A stretch of 64,000 bases of DNA. It comes from Myxococcales bacterium. Its GTDB lineage: Bacteria > Myxococcota_A > Polyangia > Nannocystales > Nannocystaceae. The notes beneath the pieces were generated by a model. The model was not told where the DNA came from and ran no database searches. It saw nothing but the letters and a program-made list of their open reading frames with translations. This document shows positions 33,241-41,249 of the stretch, piece by piece. The DNA lies in NCBI GenBank assembly GCA_020633295.1, contig JACKDW010000004.1, positions 434,001-498,000 of the forward strand. Direction: 5' to 3'. Positions within the stretch are counted from its first letter, which is position 1, and each line of letters opens with the position of its first letter. Made by a program: the position numbers and the translations under genes.

Positions 33241-34608
33241 GTGGACGTACGACCGACGCCGAGAGTCCCCGTCTCCTCCGTCTCCGCACGCGGCGCTCGA
33301 TCCCTGGCGGCGTTCTCGGTGGCGGCGCTGTGCGCGTGTGGTTCGCCCGGTGATACCGAGGTCGGCAGCGACAGCGAGGTCACCGGGACCACCGGGACCC
33401 CCGAGGCCAGCGCGAGCTCCGGTACGACGGATAGCGAGACCGCGCAGGAGACCGACGACGAACCAGGCGCACCCCCGCCGTGGATCGCGACCTGGGGCTC
33501 ATCGCCGACCGAGGCCAACGCCGCGACCGTCGCCCCGTTCGTGTTGGAAGGACAGAGCCTGCGCCAGGTCGCCCACATCAGCGTCGGAGGTGAGGAGGTC
33601 CGCGTGCGCCTGGCCAACACCTTCGGCGAGTCGGACCTGCCGGTGACCGAGGCCCGCCTCGCGCTCGCGGGCGAAGGCGCCGCGACGCTGCCCGCGAGCG
33701 ACCGCCTGCTCACCGTCGACGGCGCGACCTCGTTCCTCATCCCGGCGGGCGCGATCGTGGTCTCCGATCCGGTCGCGCTCGAGGTCCCCGCGCGGAGCGA
33801 CCTGAGCGTGAGCCTGTACTTCGCCGAGCGCGTGATGACGACGACCGTCCACGCAGAGGCGCACCAGACGGCCTGGCTCGCGAGCGGCGACCTCGGCGCC
33901 GCGTCGAGCTGGCCCGCGATGGCGGAGACGAGGACCAGCGCGTTCTGGCTCAACGGGATCGAGGTCAAGGCCCCGAGCGACGCGGCGCTGGTCGTCGCCC
34001 TCGGTGACTCGATCACCGACGGCGCCGGCTCGACGCTCGACGCCAACCGGCGCTGGCCCGATCGTCTCGCCGAGCGCCTCCTGGCCGAGCCCGCGCTGGA
34101 GCCCGGAGCGGTCGCCGTGGTCAACGCGGGCGTCGGCGGCAACTGCGTGCTGCGCTACTTTATCGGGCCGCCGGCGCTCGAGCGCTTCGACCGCGACGTG
34201 CTCGATCAACGAGGTGTCCGATGGGTCATTATCACCGAGGGCATCAACGACATCGGCGTCGGGTCCTTCCTGGGGCAGCCCGTGGCGGCTGACGAGCTCA
34301 TCGCCGGCTATCTCGAGCTGATCGCGCGCGCCCACGCGCGCGGCCTGCTCGTCTACGGCGGGACCCTGCTGCCGTACGAGGGCGCCTACTACTACTCGGA
34401 GGACGGCGAGCAGGTGCGTCAGGCCGTCAACGAGTGGATCAGGACCAGCGGCGAGTACGACGCCGTCATCGACTTCGACGTCGTCACGCGCGACCCCGAC
34501 GCCCCCGCGCGTCTGCTGCCGGAGTACGACGCCGGTGATCACCTGCACCCCAGCGACGCGGGCTACGCCGCGATGGCGAACGCGGTCGAGCTCGCGCTGT
34601 TTTGGTGA
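33241..34608 (+). CDS. SGNH/GDSL-family hydrolase lipoprotein
   Basis: From GTG 33241 (ATG 33193 also possible) the protein starts MDVRPTPRVPVSSV with a signal ending SVAALCACGSP (lipobox-like ALCAC) and a Ser/Thr/Glu linker to about residue 75. A beta-sandwich domain of about 150 residues follows (WIATWGSSPTEANAATVAPF to TSAFWLNGIEV). Then comes the SGNH hydrolase: block I ALGDSITDG with nucleophile Ser257, block II NAGVGGNCVLR, block III ITEGINDIG, and block V DHLHPSD with Asp433 and His436. The layout, lectin-like sheet then SGNH domain, is that of secreted esterases acting on acylated polysaccharides. All catalytic residues are present. Confidence 0.92.
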   Translation: MDVRPTPRVPVSSVSARGARSLAAFSVAALCACGSPGDTEVGSDSEVTGTTGTPEASASSGTTDSETAQETDDEPGAPPPWIATWGSSPTEANAATVAPFVLEGQSLRQVAHISVGGEEVRVRLANTFGESDLPVTEARLALAGEGAATLPASDRLLTVDGATSFLIPAGAIVVSDPVALEVPARSDLSVSLYFAERVMTTTVHAEAHQTAWLASGDLGAASSWPAMAETRTSAFWLNGIEVKAPSDAALVVALGDSITDGAGSTLDANRRWPDRLAERLLAEPALEPGAVAVVNAGVGGNCVLRYFIGPPALERFDRDVLDQRGVRWVIITEGINDIGVGSFLGQPVAADELIAGYLELIARAHARGLLVYGGTLLPYEGAYYYSEDGEQVRQAVNEWIRTSGEYDAVIDFDVVTRDPDAPARLLPEYDAGDHLHPSDAGYAAMANAVELALFW

Positions 34609-34679
34609 TGCGCTCGGTATGGCGGCTCCGCCGCCGACCGCCGCCAGCGCGTCGCGCAGCCCGATCGCGAACAGCGTCA

Positions 34680-34722
34680 GGCCGCGCCTCGTGAGCGACG
34701 CGGCCGCGCAGAGTTTTTTTTT
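34680..34722 (+). terminator. Possible intrinsic terminator after the SGNH hydrolase
   Basis: Inverted arms GGCCGCG (34680-34686) and CGCGGCC (34699-34705) are followed, after eight bases, by nine consecutive T (34714-34722). Such a T run is rare in this GC-rich window. The spacer is longer than in classic terminators, so this is tentative. Confidence 0.4.
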
Positions 34723-34777
34723 CGCCGTCGCAATCTCTCGCGGGCGCCCGGGTACCCCCCAGTAGAGACCCGACGCC

Positions 34778-35443
34778 ATGAACACCAAGACCATCGCCCC
34801 CCGCACCCTCTCGACTCGCACCCTCTCCGCAGTCCTCTGCGCCGCGACCGCGCTCAGCTCCGCGACCGCGCTCGCGGCCGCCCCCGACCTCCCCGGGCGC
34901 ATCTACGCCCAGAGCCTGAGCCTGAACTGCTGGGGCGCGCTCGACGGGACCTGGACCGAGCTCGAGGACGACGGCGTCAGCGAGAGCCTGTGCTGGAAGC
35001 GCGACACGGCGCCGGGCGAGGACGAGGAGGTGCTCTTCAAGGCCTATGGCGGCTGGCACGTGGCCAAGAACGCCGACTGCAACGTCACCTTCGGCATGTC
35101 CATCGCGCTGCTCGCCACGGCGTACACCGACGACCCGGCGGCCGACATCGCCGGCTTCAAGCCCGGCACCGCGCCGCTCCCGTGCAGCGCCGAGCCCGAG
35201 CTCGCGAGCGTCGGCGTGTCGGTCCCGACCAACTTCATTTTTCGCAACGTCTCCGACGCCCCGCGCGTGCTCTACTGGCTCAACCCGCAGGGCGAGCGCG
35301 TCGAGATGCTGACCCTCGCGCCCGGCGAAGGCACCTGGTACTCGACCGATCAGTCGCACCCCTGGGTCATCGGCGAGCAGGACGGGACCTGCGTCGAGGT
35401 GTTCGTGCCGACCGAGCCGGGCCTGCCCGCCTACCTCCGGTGA
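34778..35443 (+). CDS. Secreted protein with VHL beta-domain-like C-terminus
   Basis: 221 residues with a Sec signal (MNTKTIAPRTLSTRTL, hydrophobic core, cleavage after TALA). The mature N-terminal part has paired Cys (SLNCWGALDGTW, ESLCWKRDT, NADCNVTF). The C-terminal 70 residues match the von Hippel-Lindau beta domain: FIFRNVSDAPRVLYWLNPQG, then ERVEMLTLAPGEGTWYSTDQ, SHPWVIGEQDGTCVEVFVP. In eukaryotes this domain binds hydroxyproline on HIF; bacterial copies are known in secreted proteins but without an assigned ligand. It follows the hydrolase by 170 bp with the terminator-like element between. Confidence 0.85.
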   Translation: MNTKTIAPRTLSTRTLSAVLCAATALSSATALAAAPDLPGRIYAQSLSLNCWGALDGTWTELEDDGVSESLCWKRDTAPGEDEEVLFKAYGGWHVAKNADCNVTFGMSIALLATAYTDDPAADIAGFKPGTAPLPCSAEPELASVGVSVPTNFIFRNVSDAPRVLYWLNPQGERVEMLTLAPGEGTWYSTDQSHPWVIGEQDGTCVEVFVPTEPGLPAYLR

Positions 35444-35584
35444 CGCGCTCCGTCGCGCGACGCGGCTCGCCGCGCGCGCGACCTCGTCAAGGTCGCTCGC
35501 GCCCGCGACACGGGCGCGCTCCGCTCGAGCGAGTTCGACCTGTCCCTCGGAACATGAAGTCAGTCGCCGCGAGCCGACCGCGCG

Positions 35585-38500
35585 CTACTCGTCCTCGGGT
35601 CGCTCGCCGGGGTCGCGCCCGTAGGCGCGCTCGCAGGCCGCGAAGGTGGCCCACGCCCGCGCGGGCGTCTCGTTGAGGTCGACGCGTCGACGCTTGTAGC
35701 TGTAGCAGTACGAGGTCGCGTCGCGCAGGCGCTCGCGCAGCGAGGCGCGGGCCTCCTCGGCGTCGAAGGGGTGCACCGTCAGCGACCCGTCGCGCGCGGC
35801 CAGGAGCGCGCGCGTGCCCGTGGGGTCGAAGATCGCCAGCGTCAGACGTCGATCGCGGCTGCGCAGCACGCGGACGAGCTCGCCGGTCGTCGTCGACCAG
35901 ATATAGGCGGCGTTCGTCGCCCGGCTGATCAGCCAGGCGCCGTCGGGGCTGAAGGCCATCCGGCCGAGCTCGGAGTCCACGCGCTCGAGGGTCACGGTCT
36001 CGCGCGCGCCGAAATTCGTGGAGATCTGGATCCGAAACTCGCTGTCGATGAGCGCCGCGCGCTGGCCGTCGGCGGTCACCACAGGCGGGAAGTTCGGTCC
36101 CGCGACGCTCGCGCGCAGCTCGACCTCCCCGGCGTCAAGCCGCCACACGCGATGCTCTCGTCGCGCGGACGCGCCGCCCGGGTAGCTGACCAGGAACACC
36201 GCGTCGCCGCCCCGGATCCAGCGCGCGTCCTGGTAGCCCTCGCCGGCGAGCTCGATCGAGCGCGCCGCCGCGTCGCCGGCGACCGACCACACGCGCGCGC
36301 GGCGGTCCTTCGCCAGCGTGAGCACGCGGTCGCCCCCCGGGCTGAAGCTGGCGTGCTCGAGCTCGGCGCCCGGCTCGAGCTCGCGCAGCAGCTCGCCGGT
36401 CTCCAGGCGATAGATCGCGACCCGGTCGCGCGCCTGCGAGACGTCGAACACGAGCGCGCCGTCGGAGCTGACGCCGGACCAGCCCCGAATGTGCTCCTTC
36501 GTCATCGTCTCGTCGTGCTGCTGCGCCGGCGGCTTCTCGAACGACTCGAGCCGCGAGGGCGCGCGCAGCTCCAGGCGCAGCCAGTGGCGCGCCGTCTCGA
36601 GCAGCGCGTAGCGACCGTCGTCCGTCGCGACGCTGTGCTTGATGAAGCGGTGATGCGCCGGGATCGTCACGCTCGCCGCGAGCCCGCCCTCGGGCGTCAG
36701 CACGCGGACCGTGAGGCCCTCGACGACGATGAGCGCGCGACCGTCCGCCGTCCACGGGTCGTCGCTGATCCACTTGAGGTCAGCCTCCACGGTCCGCGTC
36801 GAGAACGCGGAGAACCGCGCCGCGCGTCGCTCGGGGATCGGCCACACGCGGATCGTGAAGTCAAAGTCGCCGCGCTCGCGGCGGAGGCCCTCGGTCTTCG
36901 CGAGGAGCCGGGCGAACAGCGTCGACGTCGCGAGCGCGCGGCTGTCGGGCGAGAACGCGAGCGCGAACGGGTTGTGAAGATGACCGCGGAGCACGAGCGG
37001 CGCGCGCGCGCCGTCGAGGTCCAGCACGCGCACGGTCCGATCGGCGAAGCCGAGCGCGACCATGGTGCTGTCCGGGCTCAGCGACCAGCCGAGGCCCCAC
37101 TGGAGCAGGCCCTCCTCGGGGCGCGGCGGCACCTCGAGCTCGCGCTGCAAGCTGGCCGAGGCGACATCCCACACGAACACGCGATCGAGGTCGGTCTTGC
37201 TGACGATCCGCGCGCCGTCGGGGGTGAAGCGCGCCTCCTGGAGCCGCTCCCCGTCGCCGAGCAGCGCCGCGTGGTCCAAGGCGGCGCCGAGCCGCGCGCC
37301 GTCGAGCGCGTGGCGCTGCAGCGCGGCGTCGTGAACCGCGAGCAGGCTGTCCCCCGCGGGCGACCCGACCAGCCGCGTCGCGCCGGGGAACTCGCGCCGC
37401 CTCGACCCGTCGAGCCCCCAGAGCGCCGCGTCGCCGTTGGGCTGCCAGTACGGCGAGTGGTTCGCTCTCGTGAGCGCGAGCGGGCGCCCGGGGACGAACT
37501 CGGCGTGATGCGGCAGGCTCGCGACCGGCGCGTCGGGCCGCGTCACGTCCCACACCGGCGAGCGGAGGTCGGTGCGGCGCGGCTGCTGCCGGTCCCAGGT
37601 GTGCACCATCAGCTGCCGCGAGTCGTCGCGCCAGCGCAGGCCGTACACCTGATGGGGGCCGGCGAGCTCGGTCACCGATTCAGGCGCCGCCAGCGAGTGC
37701 AGGCGCGTGATCCCGTCGTGGTAGCCGAGCGCGACCGTCGCGCCGTCGGGGCTCAGCGCGAAGTGAGAGAGCTGGACCCCCTCGCGCGCGCCGAAGGTCA
37801 CCGGCGCCCCGCGGCCGTCCGCCGGCCACACGCTCACGGACTCGCCGCCGTTCTGCGTGACCACGCGCGCGCCGTCGGGCGTGAACTCGAGGTCGTGCGA
37901 GCCAGGCAGCGCGGCCGTCGCGATCGGCTGCTCGAGGGCCTCGACGGCCGACAGCCGCCAGCCCGGCAGCTGCGCTGGATCCTCGACCTCGCGCAGCAGC
38001 GCGACCGCGGACGTCGGGTCATCGACGTGATCGAGGCGCCCGATGTTGTCAAAGCGACGCAGCGCGGAGAGCCGCAGGGTGTCACGGGCCCGCGCCGCCT
38101 CCTCGCGCGCGCGCTGGGCCTCGACCCGCAGCTCCTCGTGCGCCTGGTCGCGCGCGGCCTCGGCCACGACCTTGGCCTCCTCCTCGAGCGTCGCGCGCTC
38201 GCGCGCCTCCGCAGCCAACCACCCGAAGCCCAGCGTCGACGCGATCACGATCGAGGCGCCCAGGAAGACGCGACGACGACCGCGAGCCCGCGCCTCGGGA
38301 TCGACGTCGAGCGCCTCGAGCAGCGCGTCCATGGACGGCCAGCGCGCGGCGGGGCGCTTGCTGAGGCCGCGCAGGACGATCGCGCGCAGCCAGCCGGGGA
38401 CCGCCGCGTCCGCCGGCGGGCTCGGCTCGCGCTCGAGCGTCGCGCGCATGAGCTCCGCGACGCTGTCGCCGGAGAACGGCCGCGCGCCGTAGAGCGCCTC

Positions 38501-39313
38501 GTACAGCGCGACGCAGAACGCGAACTGGTCGGAGGACGCGTCGCCCGCCCCGCGGGCGAATTGCTCGGGGGCCATGTACGCCGGCGTCCCGATCAGCGCG
38601 CCCGTCGTCGTCAGCGGCGTCGTCAAGCCCACGCCGTCGCCGCGGCGCGCCGGCGACGACGCGGGCGCCCCGGCGGCGCGCGGCTCGTCGTCGTCGAGCT
38701 CGCTCGCGCGCGCGAGCCCGAAGTCGCCGACGCGCGCGCGCCCGTCGGTCCCGATGAGCACGTTGGCGGGCTTGAAGTCGCGGTGCACGAGCCCGGCCGC
38801 GTGGGCCGCCGCGAGCCCGCGACCCGCCTGCACGAAGATCTCCTTCACCGCGCGCCAGTCACGTGTCTTTTCAGACATCCAGGCGGCGAGGTCGACGCCC
38901 TCGACGTACTCCATGGCGACGAACAGCTCGCCCTCGAGCTCGCCGACCTCGTACACCTGCACGACGTTCGGGTGCGAGAGCCGGGCCATCGCCTGGGCCT
39001 CGCGCAGCATCCTCGCGCGGCTCTCGACGCTGGCGCCGGCGCTGGCCTGGATCAGCTTGATCGCGAGCGTGCGATCGAGCTTCGGGTCGTAGGCGGCACA
39101 GACGACGCCCATCCCGCCGGCGCCGAGCTGCCGCAGGAAGGTGTAGCGACCGATGCGCGGCGTCTCGGCCAGCTCGCCGAAGAGCGCCTGGTGGATCTGG
39201 TCACGCGCGAGCCGCTCGGCTCGCTCCAGCGCGCCGGTGCGCGCGACGGCGAGGTAGGTCTCGCCGCTCCCCAGACACACGTCGCTCGCCTCCTCCGTCG
39301 GCGGCCGGCCCAT
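35585..39313 (-). CDS. Ser/Thr kinase with WD40-like beta-propeller
   Basis: Chosen start ATG 39313 (MGRPPTEEASDVCLGSGETY), giving about 1,242 residues; the frame is open to 39451 but the extra leader looks non-coding. The kinase domain (about 52-335) has RQLGAGGMGVVCAAYD, LAIKLI, HRDFKPAN, DFGLA and GALIGTPAYMAPEQF. A membrane segment (VFLGASIVIASTLGFGWLAA) and a coiled coil follow. The last 800 residues are degenerate propeller blades: LEFTPDGARVVTQNGGESV, FALSPDGATVALGYHDGIT, ASFSPGGDRVLTLAKDRRAR, MAFSPDGAWLISRATN. The blades are more divergent than in the 26733 gene. The gene is intact, and a separate promoter lies in the 283 bp upstream. Confidence 0.92.
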   Translation of the reverse strand: MGRPPTEEASDVCLGSGETYLAVARTGALERAERLARDQIHQALFGELAETPRIGRYTFLRQLGAGGMGVVCAAYDPKLDRTLAIKLIQASAGASVESRARMLREAQAMARLSHPNVVQVYEVGELEGELFVAMEYVEGVDLAAWMSEKTRDWRAVKEIFVQAGRGLAAAHAAGLVHRDFKPANVLIGTDGRARVGDFGLARASELDDDEPRAAGAPASSPARRGDGVGLTTPLTTTGALIGTPAYMAPEQFARGAGDASSDQFAFCVALYEALYGARPFSGDSVAELMRATLEREPSPPADAAVPGWLRAIVLRGLSKRPAARWPSMDALLEALDVDPEARARGRRRVFLGASIVIASTLGFGWLAAEARERATLEEEAKVVAEAARDQAHEELRVEAQRAREEAARARDTLRLSALRRFDNIGRLDHVDDPTSAVALLREVEDPAQLPGWRLSAVEALEQPIATAALPGSHDLEFTPDGARVVTQNGGESVSVWPADGRGAPVTFGAREGVQLSHFALSPDGATVALGYHDGITRLHSLAAPESVTELAGPHQVYGLRWRDDSRQLMVHTWDRQQPRRTDLRSPVWDVTRPDAPVASLPHHAEFVPGRPLALTRANHSPYWQPNGDAALWGLDGSRRREFPGATRLVGSPAGDSLLAVHDAALQRHALDGARLGAALDHAALLGDGERLQEARFTPDGARIVSKTDLDRVFVWDVASASLQRELEVPPRPEEGLLQWGLGWSLSPDSTMVALGFADRTVRVLDLDGARAPLVLRGHLHNPFALAFSPDSRALATSTLFARLLAKTEGLRRERGDFDFTIRVWPIPERRAARFSAFSTRTVEADLKWISDDPWTADGRALIVVEGLTVRVLTPEGGLAASVTIPAHHRFIKHSVATDDGRYALLETARHWLRLELRAPSRLESFEKPPAQQHDETMTKEHIRGWSGVSSDGALVFDVSQARDRVAIYRLETGELLRELEPGAELEHASFSPGGDRVLTLAKDRRARVWSVAGDAAARSIELAGEGYQDARWIRGGDAVFLVSYPGGASARREHRVWRLDAGEVELRASVAGPNFPPVVTADGQRAALIDSEFRIQISTNFGARETVTLERVDSELGRMAFSPDGAWLISRATNAAYIWSTTTGELVRVLRSRDRRLTLAIFDPTGTRALLAARDGSLTVHPFDAEEARASLRERLRDATSYCYSYKRRRVDLNETPARAWATFAACERAYGRDPGERPEDE

Positions 39314-39596
39314 GCGCTCAGCATAGGATCCTCCCGCGGTGACCGATACACCGCGCGCGAGGCCGCGCGCGGCCTCGGTGTCGCGAATTGCCCGCAGCCG
39401 CGGCCCGGCGCTGCCCTGTTCACGTGGGAAAGTCATCGGCTTGAGTTCCACCCCACGGTGCCGCGCGCCGCGGTTCGGGATTAACCGGGCCGCGCTTTTC
39501 TCGAGATTTTTCGACGCGGGCTCGCCGACGCGCGAACGCGACCGCCGCGGCCCGCGGAGCGCGCGCGCGGCTCGAGCTCGCCGTCGTCCGCGAGCC

Positions 39597-41249
39597 CTAC
39601 CCCGAGCGCGCGACCGGCAGCGGCGCGCGGCCCTCGAGTGATCCGGCCGCGGGCAGCTCGAGCTCCGCGAGCAGGCGCGGGCCCCAGAGCGCGCGCGCGA
39701 GCGCGTCGGTGATCCTCGTGAAGCCGGTCCAGAAGCGGATGAACAGCAGGCCCCCGCGCTGCAGGACGTGGCACACGAGCGTCGCCAGCGCGCCGCACAG
39801 CACGAACAGGCGGAAGATCGTCCACAGCGGGAAGCCGGCCAGCTCGCGGTAGCGCCGGTGCAGGCGCCAGAGCTTGGCGAAGCTCGGCAGCAGCGTCTTG
39901 AACTGATAGCCGAGGCGGTGCGCGAGCGAGTACACGTCGAGCGACATGAACGGCACCGCGATCATGCCTCGATAAATACTCGGGTTGAGCAGGAACCGCA
40001 GCCCACGAAGACGCCCGTAGCGCGACCCGGCCTCGCGGATCAACGCCCAGTTCACCGCCATGTGCGCGGCCTCGTCGCGAGTGATGCGCTGGATGAAGTC
40101 GCGGAACCAGTCGCTCTCGAGCGCCGGGTGGTCGCGCAAAAACGGCACGGTGCCGGCGTCGAGCATGGTCTCGAACACCGGCGTCGCCACGGCGATCAGG
40201 TAGACGTCGCCGTCGGCCTGCGGGTCGAGGGTCTCGAACTCGCGCAGCACCAGCGTGTTCCCGAGGCCAGGGCTGCGCAGCGGCGCGCCGTGCAGCGCGA
40301 GCAGCTGGCGCAGGCCGTCGGCGTGGCGCCGCTCCTCGATCGCGAACAGCTCGTAGAGGCGGCGCAGGTCGTCCTGCGCCGACGCGCGCGCGAGCACCTG
40401 GAAGTTGAGGCCGGCGATCTCCTCGACGTAGATCAGCTCGTTGATGAGGCGCACGAGCGTCGGGTCCAGCGGCGGCAGCGGTCCTTCGGGCCAGGCGACC
40501 TCGTCGAGCGACCACTGGTGGGCCTCGACCTTCGCGCGCAGCCGGGCGATCCGCTCGCGGTGCTCGGGCCAGCGCAGCTCGAGCTGCGGCGCCCGCATCC
40601 ACGCCGGCGTCGCGCGCTCGTGCGGGTACAGCCGCCGCGCCGTGACGAACGCGAGCGCGCCGACGAAGATCCCGGGCGGGATGTCGACGACGTAGTGCTG
40701 CTTGGTCGTCAGCGTCGTCGCGGTGACGAGGAGCGCCCAGGTGATCGGGATCGCGCGCGCCCAGGCGCGGCGCATCCACGCGGCCGCGGTCAGCCCGATG
40801 CTCCAGGCCAGCGCGACGTGCAGCGAGGGCAGGCAGTTGGTCGGGCTGTCCGACTCGCGCAGCTCGGCGAGCTCGCGCAGCCAGTACGCGTCGCCGGCGG
40901 GCGTGGGGTACAGCGCGCGCGGGAAGGTCGTGGGGAACACGACGAACGCGATCATGCACACGACCGACGAGATCGTGATGGCCGCGAGCAGCCGCCCGGC
41001 GTCGCGGCGGCTCGGCACGAGCAGCCACGCGATCAGGCAGGCCCAGGTCGCGGTCCCGTACAGCAGCACCGTCCACGGCGCGAACGGGATGGCCTCGTCG
41101 AGCGCGAGCAGCGGGAGCGCGCGCGGCGTGGCCAGCAGCTCGAGCTTGCCGACGCCGTAGCACACCAGGATGATGAGCATGCACAGCAGCCACAGCGCGA
41201 GCCGCTTGAGCGCGGACGCGACCGACAGCGTGGGCAGGCCGCTCAGCAT
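39597..41249 (-). CDS. PAP2-family phosphatase fused to ferritin-like di-iron domain
   Basis: About 550 residues from ATG 41249. Residues 1-215 are a membrane PAP2 domain of the Aur1/inositolphosphotransferase-like type: several hydrophobic helices, phosphatase motif NCLPSLHVALAWS (near 138) and TTKQHYVVDIPPG (near 181). Residues 255-430 form a ferritin-like di-iron domain with a full ligand set: Glu in LIYVEEIAG (near 273), ExxH in IEERRHAD (near 304), Glu in PVFETMLD (near 357), and ExxH in TRDEAAHMAVN (near 391). More hydrophobic helices follow to the C-terminus. The start overlaps the stop of the upstream prenyl synthase gene by 7 bp, implying coupled translation. Possible job: dephosphorylate and then oxidise a lipid, perhaps the prenyl product; that is inference. 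Confidence 0.85.
   Translation of the reverse strand: MLSGLPTLSVASALKRLALWLLCMLIILVCYGVGKLELLATPRALPLLALDEAIPFAPWTVLLYGTATWACLIAWLLVPSRRDAGRLLAAITISSVVCMIAFVVFPTTFPRALYPTPAGDAYWLRELAELRESDSPTNCLPSLHVALAWSIGLTAAAWMRRAWARAIPITWALLVTATTLTTKQHYVVDIPPGIFVGALAFVTARRLYPHERATPAWMRAPQLELRWPEHRERIARLRAKVEAHQWSLDEVAWPEGPLPPLDPTLVRLINELIYVEEIAGLNFQVLARASAQDDLRRLYELFAIEERRHADGLRQLLALHGAPLRSPGLGNTLVLREFETLDPQADGDVYLIAVATPVFETMLDAGTVPFLRDHPALESDWFRDFIQRITRDEAAHMAVNWALIREAGSRYGRLRGLRFLLNPSIYRGMIAVPFMSLDVYSLAHRLGYQFKTLLPSFAKLWRLHRRYRELAGFPLWTIFRLFVLCGALATLVCHVLQRGGLLFIRFWTGFTRITDALARALWGPRLLAELELPAAGSLEGRAPLPVARSG

Noticed and set aside
35771..39484. Open frame of 1,237 codons opposite the propeller kinase
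   Set aside because: Same GC-driven antisense artefact; the minus-strand kinase motifs are unambiguous.
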